A stretch of 64,000 nt of DNA, taken from NCBI GenBank assembly GCA_035937155.1, contig DASYVJ010000043.1, forward strand, positions 68,408 to 132,407, written 5' to 3'. Shown in pieces: positions 46,863-54,962 of the stretch (position 1 is its first letter; each line of letters begins with the position of its first letter). The notes beneath the pieces were generated by a model, which saw only the letters and a program-made list of their open reading frames with translations, was not told where the DNA came from and made no database searches. Source of the DNA: Palsa-870 sp035937155 (lineage in GTDB: Bacteria; Chloroflexota; Dormibacteria; Dormibacterales; Dormibacteraceae). Both the position numbers and the translations under genes were made by a program.

Positions 46863-49664
46863 ATGGGCCGGATGTTCCTGGGGAGGGACGCGGAGCAAGC
46901 TCGGATCGATGCACTCGTAGAGCACGCTCGCTCAGGTGTGAGCGGAACCCTCATAGTCAGCGGCGAGCCGGGAATCGGCAAGAGCGCCCTGCTGATCTAC
47001 GCGACCGGCCAGGCCCTCGATATGACCATCCTGTCGGCCACCGGGATCAAGGCCGAATCCGAGCTGCCCTTCTCAGGGCTCGCCGAGCTGCTGCACCCCA
47101 TTCTCGATCAAATCGACGAGATCCCGAAGCCCCAGGCGGCGGCGCTCGCCGGCGCGCTCGCCATCGGTCCGCCCACGATGTCCGATCCGTTCGCCGTCTC
47201 GGCGGCGACGCTTAGTCTCATCGCCGCAGCGGCTGACCGCCGCCCGCTGTTGGCGGCGGTCGACGATGCTCACTGGCTCGACGCTGCCTCACGGGATGCG
47301 CTTGTGTTTGCCGCCCGTCGCCTCCATGCCGACCGCGTCGCGTTCATCTTCGTGATCCGCGAAGGGGAGAAGACCGATCTCCAGCTCGCGGACTTCCCGC
47401 GAATGACCCTGCAGGGCGTCGGCTTCGAGACAAGCAGCGAACTGCTCGCACAGGGCGCTGGGTCGCCGGTGGCCGCCAGGGTCGCCCAGCGCATATGGGA
47501 GGAGACGCAGGGCAATCCTCTTGCGATCCTCGAAACCCCACGTCTGCTGACCGCAGCCCAGCTATTAGGAAGCGAGCCGCTGCCTGAGCTGCTTCCAACT
47601 GGACCTGGAATTCAGATGTCGTTCGAGCACCGCGTGGCCACCCTTCCGAAAAGGACCCAGATGGCTCTCCTCGTCGCGGCCGCGTCACAATCCGGCTCCA
47701 TCAAAGAGATGGCGCGAGCGTGTGCCAGCAGTGAGGTAGCTCTGGTCGACCTGGACTCGGCCGAAGCGGCCGGACTGATCTCGAACGACGGCCTCAGGAT
47801 CCAGTTTCGACATCCCTTGATGCGCGCGGCTGTCTATCAGGCGGCCGCGCCCGCGGACCAGCGTGCCGCTCATCGGGCGCTCGCAAGCTCTGCTGACGCC
47901 GATGGTTCACCGAGTGAGCGCGCCTGGCATCTCGCTGCTGCGGCGCAGGGAGAAGACGAGGAGGTGGCGGCGGCCCTCGAGGCGGCCGCCAATGACGCTC
48001 GCCGGCGTAGCGGCCCCGCTGCAGCGTGGCGTGCCTTTGAAAGAGCGGCGCGATTGACGCCGGACCCCGAGCGGCGTGCGCGTCGCCTGCACGAGGCGGG
48101 CAGCGATGCTTATGTTGCGGGCCAGTCAGAGCGATCGAGGGCTTTGTTAGACGAGGCGCACGTCCTGGCGCGAGAAGTGAGCCTGCGCGCAGACATCGAA
48201 CACACGCGCGGGCGCATCGAGATGTGGACACGTTCCCCGGCTGCGGCCCGCAAGGTTCTGCTCGCGGCGGCCGAACGGATCGAAGTTCACGACCCGGCTA
48301 AGGCCACTCTCATGCTGGTTGACGCTGCTACCACCATTACGCAAGAGATCGATCCTGACGAGAGCATGGTTCAACAGGGCCTGCGAGTATCTCAACACGC
48401 CTATGAGCTGGGCTGCCGGGTCGGAGGCATCACCCAGGCGGCAGCCGAAGGCGCATATGGCAAGGCCCTAGTCATCAGTGGACAGAACGCCGACGGACAT
48501 CGTCTACTCCTTCGCTCGCTAGAAGCGATTGACGCGAGAGAATCGCCCTGGCTGGCGATCCAGCTGATCCAGTACGCCCACGTCTTCCTCTATTTCGAAG
48601 AGTTCGATCGGATGCGTGCCCCCCTGGAACGTCTGATTGCCGAGGCCCGCGAGTCTAGCGCGCCCGGGGCTCTTCCCTATGCGCTCGGTCACTTGTCCGA
48701 ACTGGACTTCCGAACCGGACGCTGGTCGGCGGCTCACACTGAGGCAGCCGAGGCCGTCGAGCTCGCCACCGAGCTTGGCCACAGGTTCTCCTTGATGTAT
48801 GCGCTCGCCTGCCTTTCCTGGATCGAGGCGGCCCGCGGATTGGAAGTGGACTGCAAGGCTCACCTTGCAAGGCTGTGGGATGTCTCCGAACACGCCCGGG
48901 ACGCTGTCGGCGGCTATGTCGCTCGTATCACCGGGCTTTTGGACCTCGGGATGGGGCGGAATGAGGAGGCCGTCAAACATCTCCTGCCGGTGGTCGAGGC
49001 CTTGGCGCGGTTAGGAATTGTTATGCCATATCTATTTCAGGAAGGCCCGGACTTGATCGAAGCGTATGTCCACACCGGGCAGCGCTCGCAGGCGCAGGCG
49101 ACCCTCATCGTCCTGCAGGAGCAGGCGGCGACTGCTCCCGGATTGTGGCCTCGTGCCGCCGCTGCTCGATCCCGCGGGCTGCTCGAGGACGACTTCCAGC
49201 CCGCGTTCGAGGAGGCGATGGCGCTGCACGCGCGCACCGACATGCCCTTTGAGCGAGCCCGCACCGAGCTCTGCTACGGAGAGCGGCTGCGAAGGGCTCG
49301 CCGCCGGGCCGAGGCTCGCGACCAGCTGCACGCCGCGCTTCAGACTTTCGAACGCTTGGGTGCTGAGCCGTGGGCCGTTCGCGCCCGCAATGAGCTGCGA
49401 GCTACTGGAGAGACTGTACGTCGCGACCGCCTGGCTTCAGACGACCTGACTCTGCAGGAGCTGCAGGTCGCGTTGAGGGTGTCAGAGGGTGCCACCAACC
49501 GCGAGGCTGCCGCTGCTCTTTTCCTCAGTCCGAAGACGATCGAAGCGCATCTCAGCCGCATCTACGGCAAGCTCGGAATCCGGTCGCGCACCGAGTTGGC
49601 TCACAGGTTCGCGCAAGAGAAGTCAATGGCGCCCGCAGCCACTACGCCGACCTCCAGGCGGTAG
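46863..49664 (+). CDS. LuxR-family regulator with STAND-type ATPase (LAL family)
   Basis: From the ATG at 46863 the protein has 933 residues. Walker A is LIVSGEPGIGKSALLIYATG, Walker B LLAAVDDAHWLDAASRDAL, both of the AAA_16/LAL kind. A long TPR-like helical part follows (AAWRAFERAARLTPDPERRA; QATLIVLQEQAA). The C-terminus is a LuxR HTH (DLTLQELQVALRVSEGATNR, AAALFLSPKTIEAHLSRIYG, KLGIRSRTELAHRFA). LAL proteins activate catabolic or secondary-metabolite genes upon ligand and ATP binding. I reject the 76 upstream residues as non-homologous. Its stop overlaps the convergent zinc-ribbon ORF by 23 bases. Confidence 0.93.
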   Translation: MGRMFLGRDAEQARIDALVEHARSGVSGTLIVSGEPGIGKSALLIYATGQALDMTILSATGIKAESELPFSGLAELLHPILDQIDEIPKPQAAALAGALAIGPPTMSDPFAVSAATLSLIAAAADRRPLLAAVDDAHWLDAASRDALVFAARRLHADRVAFIFVIREGEKTDLQLADFPRMTLQGVGFETSSELLAQGAGSPVAARVAQRIWEETQGNPLAILETPRLLTAAQLLGSEPLPELLPTGPGIQMSFEHRVATLPKRTQMALLVAAASQSGSIKEMARACASSEVALVDLDSAEAAGLISNDGLRIQFRHPLMRAAVYQAAAPADQRAAHRALASSADADGSPSERAWHLAAAAQGEDEEVAAALEAAANDARRRSGPAAAWRAFERAARLTPDPERRARRLHEAGSDAYVAGQSERSRALLDEAHVLAREVSLRADIEHTRGRIEMWTRSPAAARKVLLAAAERIEVHDPAKATLMLVDAATTITQEIDPDESMVQQGLRVSQHAYELGCRVGGITQAAAEGAYGKALVISGQNADGHRLLLRSLEAIDARESPWLAIQLIQYAHVFLYFEEFDRMRAPLERLIAEARESSAPGALPYALGHLSELDFRTGRWSAAHTEAAEAVELATELGHRFSLMYALACLSWIEAARGLEVDCKAHLARLWDVSEHARDAVGGYVARITGLLDLGMGRNEEAVKHLLPVVEALARLGIVMPYLFQEGPDLIEAYVHTGQRSQAQATLIVLQEQAATAPGLWPRAAAARSRGLLEDDFQPAFEEAMALHARTDMPFERARTELCYGERLRRARRRAEARDQLHAALQTFERLGAEPWAVRARNELRATGETVRRDRLASDDLTLQELQVALRVSEGATNREAAAALFLSPKTIEAHLSRIYGKLGIRSRTELAHRFAQEKSMAPAATTPTSRR

Positions 49665-49806
49665 CCCCACAGATCTTGCACTGGTACTCGGACTGATTCT
49701 CGGCATTCTTCCGGCCGGTCGCCTTCCAGATCACGCCGGAGCGCTTGATCACGTTACAGACGCATGGTTTCGACGTCGCGTGGGTTGAATCGGGCTTGTC
49801 GGACAT
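49642..49806 (-). CDS. Small zinc-ribbon-like protein
   Basis: This 54-residue ORF starts ATG at 49806 and ends TAG at 49644-49642. Two Cys pairs (KPCVCNVIKRSG and YQCKICGATAWRSA) about 30 residues apart suggest a zinc ribbon (CxC...CxxC). The middle is basic (WKATGRKNAENQS). It is too small for most gene finders. It is two bases from the FMO-like gene that follows the same strand upstream, so they may be co-transcribed. No family recognised. Confidence 0.6.
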   Translation of the reverse strand: MSDKPDSTHATSKPCVCNVIKRSGVIWKATGRKNAENQSEYQCKICGATAWRSA

Positions 49807-49808
49807 GT

Positions 49809-50879
49809 CTACACCTCCAATGGTTTGGCTTTTGGTCGAGTCGCCGCGATGTGGCCGACGATGTATTCGGCATCTCTGCCGACACCATCGATGAGCGCTG
49901 AGTTGTGTCCGAATTGGAACGGCAGGCCCATGAAGTAAAGGCCTGGCTCCGACAGCACGACCCCTCGCTCATGAGCCGGGACGTGGCTGCCGGCGGCCGC
50001 CGGCAGTTGGATCCAGCCGTAGTCGTGCTTAAAGCCGGTGCACCAGACAACGTTCCTGACATCAAGGTGAAGTCCACCTTCGAGGCGCGGCTTGCCAGCC
50101 TCGGCACATTCGACCCGGGGCACTCGCGTGATGCCCGCGCGGGCGAAATCCTGTTCTCGGATCCGCACGAGCGGCGTGCCTTTGCTCCGAAGCTGCGTGC
50201 TTATCTTCCTGCCCATCGGCGTGTTGAGAGTGAGCAGCCGAGTGGCCAGCCACCAGGAGGGACGCGAATACAGGACTGGCGAGACGCTGCCGGTCGGCCG
50301 GCCGGCCAGCCACACCCGATGTTGCCGAGCGGCATCGAGGGCTATCTCGGCGCCCGAGTTTCCTGAACCGACAACCAGCACATCGCCGCCTTGCAGCTGC
50401 GATGGGTCGCGATATTCCGACGAATGCAGCTGGACGATGGTTTGATCCAGCTCGGCAGCAAAGTCGGGTCGTTTCGGACTTGGATGTCCACCGGTCGCCA
50501 CGACGACTTGATCTGTCTCGAACTGTCGATTGCCGGCTGTTAGGACGTACCTATCTTCCTCTCGGCTGAGGGCATCGACGTGGATGCCGAGTCGGATGGG
50601 TAGCTTGTGGTGGTCGGCGTAGCTCTCCAGGTAATTAGCCAACTCATCTTTCGTCGGCAACGCCCTAGCTCGGTCTGGGAACGGCGTACCCGGGAGGCCG
50701 TCGAGGCGAGCGGGTGTAAACAGCCGCAGGGATTCCCAACGCCTACGCCACGCTTCGCCGACACGGGGATAGGCGTCGAGAATGACGAAATTGATGTTTC
50801 GCCTCCCCAAGTGAAAGCCGACCGCGAGGCCCGCCTGACCTCCGCCGACGACTACTACGTCGAAATGCTCAGATGTCAA
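49809..50879 (-). CDS. FAD/NAD(P)-dependent monooxygenase-like oxidoreductase
   Basis: The 356-residue protein has FAD motif VVVVGGGQAGLAVGFHLG, the FMO-like ESLRLFTPARLDGLPGTPFP, LPTKDELANYLESYADHHKL, the NADP Rossmann motif VLVVGSGNSGAEIALDAARQ, and the ATG-like VVWCTGFKHDYGWI. It belongs with the CzcO/TrkA-type flavoproteins of class B monooxygenases. The start is TTG at 50879. It lies between the zinc-ribbon ORF and repeat R2. The substrate is unknown. Confidence 0.88.
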   Translation of the reverse strand: MTSEHFDVVVVGGGQAGLAVGFHLGRRNINFVILDAYPRVGEAWRRRWESLRLFTPARLDGLPGTPFPDRARALPTKDELANYLESYADHHKLPIRLGIHVDALSREEDRYVLTAGNRQFETDQVVVATGGHPSPKRPDFAAELDQTIVQLHSSEYRDPSQLQGGDVLVVGSGNSGAEIALDAARQHRVWLAGRPTGSVSPVLYSRPSWWLATRLLTLNTPMGRKISTQLRSKGTPLVRIREQDFARAGITRVPRVECAEAGKPRLEGGLHLDVRNVVWCTGFKHDYGWIQLPAAAGSHVPAHERGVVLSEPGLYFMGLPFQFGHNSALIDGVGRDAEYIVGHIAATRPKAKPLEV

Positions 50880-51017
50880 TGACTCGTCCGTTCATTTGAC
50901 CGTCAGGCTAAGAGTCGGGCTCAGCAATTGAATCGGGGAAACCCCCAATTCGCCGGTTGAGAGTCATGTGTTCCCGCGACGATCGGGTCGGCCGATTTGG
51001 CGTTCCGGTCCGCTTGG

Positions 51018-51072
51018 AGAGCCTTTTCGAGTTCGTCCAGATGGTTCGAATAGCGTCCCGCTTGGGCTACCA
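51018..51072 (+). repeat. Array repeat R2
   Basis: GAGAGCCTTTTCGAGTTCG, TCCAGATGGTTCGAATAGCG, TCCCGCTTGGGCTACC. It is the copy that also carries the downstream flank of tRNA-Glu (see next entry). It lies between the FMO-like gene and the wHTH pseudogene. Confidence 0.85.
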
Positions 51073-51078
51073 CCCGGG

Positions 51079-51151
51079 CGAAACCGCACGTCTGGCGCCA
51101 AACGGGTGTATCGCTGGCGTCCGAATGGCACGTCTGGCGCCAAACGGGCGG
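51079..51151. repeat. Two copies of the tRNA-Glu downstream palindrome
   Basis: CACGTCTGGCGCCAAACGGG occurs at 51088 and again at 51129. The first copy with its flank (CGAAACCGCACG before it) aligns with 39383-39408 downstream of tRNA-Glu at about 22 of 26 positions. The order is the same as at tRNA-Glu: GGGCTAC end, then this palindrome. Confidence 0.75.
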
Positions 51152-51201
51152 AATTCAGGTGACGCTACTCGAAAGGCTGCCGCGCCCCAGACCGTTGCGG
51201 A

Positions 51202-51543
51202 TTAGGCCTGGACCTTGGCGCGGTAGCGGGTGACCAATCGATCCAGGGCATCAACCTCGGCATCAACCTCTGCTCGGAACGTGATACGCCCCTTCGGCGT
51301 AGCGCGCACTCAGGTGCGCGGTCGCCCCTCGACGAAGCGCTTGTCCAGTTGCACCAAACCGGCGTTGACCAAGACGTTCAAGTGGGCAGAGAGGTTGCCG
51401 TCGGTGACGCCAAGCGTTTCGCGCAAGTACGTGAAGTTGGCGCGATCTGCTTCCACCAGGACCGCCAAGACGCCGAGCCTGACCCGCTGATGTACGGTTT
51501 CATCGAGCTCGACTGCCGGGTGAGAGGACGCCTCTTCAGCCAC
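51202..51543 (-). pseudogene. wHTH regulator (HTH_27/ArsR-like) interrupted by an in-frame stop
   Basis: The reading frame from 51543 (SSHPAVELDETVHQRVRLGV, LAVLVEADRANFTYLRETLG, VTDGNLSAHLNVLVNAGLVQ) gives a winged HTH for a transcription regulator. At 51312-51310 a TGA follows GRPRT, and the frame then continues VRATPKGRITFRAEVDAEVDALDRL to a TAA at 51204-51202. Family members have Trp at that site (GRPRTWVxxTxxG), so TGG has become TGA. A 12-base tandem duplication (GAGGTTGATGCC twice) lies in the tail. It overlaps the following membrane gene by eight bases, the usual partner of such regulators. Confidence 0.78.
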
Positions 51544-52095
51544 TGATGCGCCGCTCCCTTACCAGGCTTACTACCCCAAGCAGCACCGAGCCGCACCCGA
51601 AGACAAGCACTCCGATGTTGTAGGCATGTGGCGGCCTTAGCAGCGCGAGGGCGATGGCGCTGACGAGTACGCATGCGGCCAGTGACGCAACTGGAGCGCT
51701 GCGCTCCAACCGCGCGAAGACCAAGTAGCCGAGTCCGATGACGAACAGGGGACCGGCGTAGCTCAGCGGGCCTCCGCGGCCCACGATGCCCAGTGCCGTC
51801 GCACCAGCCACGATGCATACCGCCGTGGCTATGAACGGCGAGGCGTTGACCGCTACGCCGTGCTCCAGCTCGCGGCTTCGATACAGAGCGCTGTGGCCAC
51901 CGAGGCTAGCGGCGCTCCGACCAGCCACAAAACCGCGATGGCAGGCCAGGACCGTGCTTCCGCGACCGGGGCGGAGGCAAGTGCCAGCACCCCGAAGAGG
52001 ATCATCGGAAACGAGTTGGCGGCGAGTATCGAACGAGTCCGGCGGCCTGCCGCATGTGTCACCCCTAGAAGTCGGTCGGTATCGGATGTTTGCAT
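51536..52095 (-). pseudogene. Multispan membrane protein, frameshifted
   Basis: The N-terminal part (ATG 52095, behind GAGGAG) reads MQTSDTDRLLGVTHAAGRRT then membrane helices SFPMILFGVLALASAPVAEA and WPAIAVLWLVGAPLASVATA. It stops after EAASWSTA near 51855. In the next frame the sequence goes on as ELEHGVAVNASPFIATAVCI, VAGATALGIVGRGG, GPLFVIGLGYLVFARL, SLAACVLVSAIALALLRPP and VLVFGCGSVLLGVVSLVRER. The span of 560 bases is not a multiple of three. The intact protein would have about six helices. It is the partner of the interrupted wHTH gene. Confidence 0.7.
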
Positions 52096-52177
52096 TAGCT
52101 CTACTCCTCAAAGCACTTTGTAACACAGAGTTCTCTGAATAGCAAGACCGGCGGAAGACGGGGAGGGGTTTCGCATG

Positions 52178-52750
52178 CTAGCGCTGGATGACTATGGAAC
52201 CGGCCAGACGGTCATACACGGTGCGATGTTGCGAGCCGATTAACAGCGTGGCCAGGTAGAGCAGCACAAGGGCATAGACAACTCCAAAGCCCGCAGTCAC
52301 CCAGAACGATATCGAGCCACGATCTGGCGACAGGGCGACACGCCAGAGTAAGGCGTGGCTCAACTCCCAGGGCAAGAAGCGAACCGCCTCGCGCAGCAAT
52401 GCGCGCCTCTTGGACAGGCGGCCTCCATTTGTCTTGACAACAGCCAGTCGTAGCGCTCGTTTGCCAAGTGTGGCGCGCAGCGGCGACGCCTCGCGCAGAG
52501 CGAAGTAGAGGACGACGGGAAGCGTTAGCAGAACGAACCCGAGCAACTCGGCCGTCACGGGCTGCCTCATTGCATTGTTGAATCCGGCTTGAACCGGCGA
52601 AACACGGAGACCGAGGCTGACCGCGGTCAGCAGAATTAGGTAGGCAGCGATCAACAGGTAATCCAGCAGCCAAGCCACGAGGCGGCGAATCAGAGAGGCC
52701 GGGACGATCGGCCAAGTAGCAGCCACCTCCTTCGCAACGTGAAGGTACAC
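52178..52750 (-). CDS. RDD-family membrane protein
   Basis: The 190-residue protein has the RDD motif near the N-terminus (SLIRRLVAWLLDYLLIAAYL, where the RDD triad appears as R-LD), a second helix LLGFVLLTLPVVLYFALREA, the conserved SPLRATLGKRALRLAVVKTN, and C-terminal helices (AGFGVVYALVLLYLATLLIG, then RTVYDRLAGSIVIQR). The TLGKRxxxLxVV and HDRLAGTxVV signatures mark the family. Roles vary and include Na+/H+ exchange. It lies between the wHTH/membrane pair and repeat R3. Confidence 0.88.
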   Translation of the reverse strand: MYLHVAKEVAATWPIVPASLIRRLVAWLLDYLLIAAYLILLTAVSLGLRVSPVQAGFNNAMRQPVTAELLGFVLLTLPVVLYFALREASPLRATLGKRALRLAVVKTNGGRLSKRRALLREAVRFLPWELSHALLWRVALSPDRGSISFWVTAGFGVVYALVLLYLATLLIGSQHRTVYDRLAGSIVIQR

Positions 52751-52810
52751 GGTTAGGACTGTCTGCGATCGAGAGGCGCAACTTCGACAGCTACATCCTT
52801 CTCCTAACCG

Positions 52811-52871
52811 GCCAGCGCAAGACCTTTCGGAGGTTGTCCAGGTGGTTCGAATAGCGTCCCGCTCGGGCTAC
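52811..52871 (+). repeat. Array repeat R3
   Basis: GCCAGCGCAAGACCTTTCGG, AGGTTGTCCAGGTGGTTCGA, ATAGCGTCCCGCTCGGGCTAC. One base differs in the core (CTCGGG instead of CTTGGG). It separates RDD from the methyltransferase. Confidence 0.85.
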
Positions 52872-52982
52872 TCTTTTGTTGGATACGTTTGCGGTCGGCT
52901 GATTTCGCTAGCGCTGATCCGAAATCTGCAGGTACTTCCGTAACCATCCATCTCAGCCCACGCGTACGAAATCCCGGCGATC

Positions 52983-53570
52983 TTAGCGCCGCGTCATCAG
53001 GTAGGCCGCATAGCCTGGTGGAAAGGAGTGCCAGTCGAGCACGCCCGCGATCTTCTCCATAGAAAAGGCCTCGCTGAAGCGCCTTTCTACCTCTCCGGGC
53101 GCCATGGCCATTGCCATCGGGAGCATGCGCTCCCACCATCGGGGTTGCCACTCGAAGCACCAGAGTAGAAAGCGCCCACCACTTCGCGCGAGAGGAGTCA
53201 CCTGCTCAACATATCGATCACGATCGCAATCGCCGAGGTCATCCAGCGCGCCGTAGTCGACCAGGAGGTCGAACTCACCCTCGAGGTGCGTGAGCCGAGT
53301 CAAGTCGTCCTGGACCCATCTCACATTGACGCCGGTGCTCTTTGCCAGGCGAGCGGCCTTCTCGAGCGCCGACGCGGCGAAGTCGATACCCGTTACTTCG
53401 AATCCGTGCTCGGCGAGGAATACCGCATTGGCGCCGCTGCCACAGCCGAGATCCACCGCCCGACACGGCGCCAGCCGACCGGTCTCTACCAACTCCACGA
53501 GCTCGCTGCGCGGGCCGCCTTCCCACGGCATTCGGAAGTGCCTGTATCCCAATTCATAGAAAAGCCTCAT
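52983..53570 (-). CDS. Class I SAM-dependent methyltransferase
   Basis: From the ATG at 53570 the protein has 195 residues. It contains PWEGGPRSELVELVETGRLA, motif I AVDLGCGSGANAVFLAEHGF, motif II VTGIDFAASALEKAARLAKS, and VRWVQDDLTRLTHLEGEFDL with LLVDYGALDDLGDCDRDRYV. This resembles the tellurite-resistance TehB or thiopurine methyltransferase-like group. The ATG overlaps the stop of the upstream membrane pseudogene by four bases. The substrate is unknown. Confidence 0.86.
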   Translation of the reverse strand: MRLFYELGYRHFRMPWEGGPRSELVELVETGRLAPCRAVDLGCGSGANAVFLAEHGFEVTGIDFAASALEKAARLAKSTGVNVRWVQDDLTRLTHLEGEFDLLVDYGALDDLGDCDRDRYVEQVTPLARSGGRFLLWCFEWQPRWWERMLPMAMAMAPGEVERRFSEAFSMEKIAGVLDWHSFPPGYAAYLMTRR

Positions 53571-53940
53571 CGGACGCTCGGCGCGCTCCCTGGCAGCAAG
53601 CGCTTCAAGGCCAATCCCAGCAGTGGGATCTGGCACGCGGAGTAAACAAAGTGGACCGAATAGTGCGCGAGGGTCTGCCCCGGCCTGAAGGGAAGCCATC
53701 CCAGTGGTAGCACGGTCAGGAACCCGCCGACCATGTTGATCGCGGCATATGCCGCGAGCGCGCCGGCAGCCGCGGCCCGCGCAATCGACTCCACCAAAAG
53801 GCAAGCCCGGCGGCCATAGCCAACATGAACAGGTCGCCGTCTGGAGTGAATCCGAGCAGAGTCGCAAGGCGGTGAAGCTCGTGCACCCATAGACCTACCC
53901 ACGAAACCAACATGGCCAGGACGACCCGATCGATCTTCAT
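53567..53940 (-). pseudogene. Small membrane protein, frameshifted
   Basis: From the ATG at 53940 one frame reads KIDRVVLAMLVSWVGLWVHE, LHRLATLLGFTPDGDLFMLA, MAAGLAF up to about 53800, where a TTTT run occurs. The other frame continues LVESIARAAAAGALAAYAAI, NMVGGFLTVLPLGWLPFRPG, HYSVHFVYSACQIPLLGLAL, KRLLPG. The intact protein would be a four-helix membrane protein of about 124 residues. The 374-base span proves the frame change. It is fused by overlap to the methyltransferase gene. Confidence 0.68.
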
Positions 53941-54256
53941 GCCGCTAACTCCCTTTCTGCACGTGGGCTGGCAGCCGAATCATCGCGCAGAGACGACATC
54001 GGGCCGCAACGCCGGCCTGTCGCTTGTGCGCCATCAGAGCACGACCACGCCAACCAGTGAGAGCAGAAGGTAGAACACGAACGGTGGGATGTCCTTGAAA
54101 CGTACGTAGATGGCCAAAAAGAGGATGTCGGCGCCCTCTTGAGCAAGCCTAGCTAGACCGGGAAGCCGCCGGCCAGCAGGCCGATCGCCGATCGCCGATC
54201 GCTGAACGGGCCGTCTGTCGCCTAACCTGCGTAATCGAGTCCCGCAGGCCGGCACG
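53941..54256. other. Interval with a possible membrane-protein fragment
   Basis: On the minus strand 54150-54034 can be read as LARLAQEGADILFLAIYVRF, KDIPPFVFYLLLSLVGVVVL followed by a stop, which resembles the last helix of a membrane protein, but no start or upstream domain is evident. CGATCGC is tandemly repeated at 54180-54200, and CTGTCGCCTAACCTGCG nearby recalls GCTGTTGCCTAACGTGCG downstream of tRNA-Glu (39426). I see nothing else. Confidence 0.35.
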
Positions 54257-54880
54257 CTAAGGACCCGACAAGAGAAGTCTGCGGATCGAGTCGGAGAGCC
54301 ATTCCTCGAACTGATTCGACGTCCAGCCGCGTTCGAGAACGAGCTGACGGTACGTTTCCGAGCCGGCCAAGGTGTACAGGACATCGGCCGCGCGAGCTTG
54401 GTCATAATCGCGGCGCAGCAGGCCCGCGGCCGCCACGTGACGCGCCACCTGGCTGACGGCGGCGAGGTGGCGGGCCTGCCAGTCGTCCCACAATGCCTCC
54501 AACCTGGGGTCGTTTCCGTGACCAGATCGGAGAATCCCGCTAATGACTGTGGTGCGCTCGTGGAGTTGTCGGATGAGGTGCGCTCCAATGGCGAGTTGCA
54601 CCTCAGGGTCGGTCTCCGCCAACACCTGATGGACGTCGAGGGCGGGGTCCTCAACTGCATCGGCGATCAGCGCGGACAGCAGCCCGAGCTTCGAGCGGAA
54701 CAAGAGATAGACCGTCGCAATGGAAACATCCGCCCCACCGGCTACGGCCTCCATTGTGGTGCGCCCGTAGCCCTGGGCGGAGAACAGGCGCCGAGCGGCC
54801 TCTGCGATCTCCCGCCGCGTAGCACTGGATTGCTCCGTTCGCTGTGGCGACCTATACCGCCGCTTGACTCTTGAGCCCAT
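54257..54880 (-). CDS. TetR-family regulator
   Basis: From the ATG at 54880 the protein has 207 residues. The HTH reads TRREIAEAARRLFSAQGYGR, TTMEAVAGGADVSIATVYLL, FRSKLGLLSALIADAVE, a typical TetR N-terminus. The C-terminal ligand domain is unassigned. TATCCT lies 7 bases before the ATG, so the message may be leaderless. It faces the cupin gene across 82 bases and probably represses it or itself. Confidence 0.92.
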   Translation of the reverse strand: MGSRVKRRYRSPQRTEQSSATRREIAEAARRLFSAQGYGRTTMEAVAGGADVSIATVYLLFRSKLGLLSALIADAVEDPALDVHQVLAETDPEVQLAIGAHLIRQLHERTTVISGILRSGHGNDPRLEALWDDWQARHLAAVSQVARHVAAAGLLRRDYDQARAADVLYTLAGSETYRQLVLERGWTSNQFEEWLSDSIRRLLLSGP

Positions 54881-54962
54881 TGGCAATAGGATACCTCTAA
54901 TGGAGTAGAAGGTCACTATAGCCAACTACCACGAGAGTTCCGTTCTTCAGTGAGGTGCAGAG

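Noticed and set aside
54034..54660. Minus-strand 208-codon ORF overlapping the TetR gene
   Set aside because: The TetR frame has a clear HTH. Only the last 40 codons of the other frame look membrane-like, and these I mention as a possible fragment.
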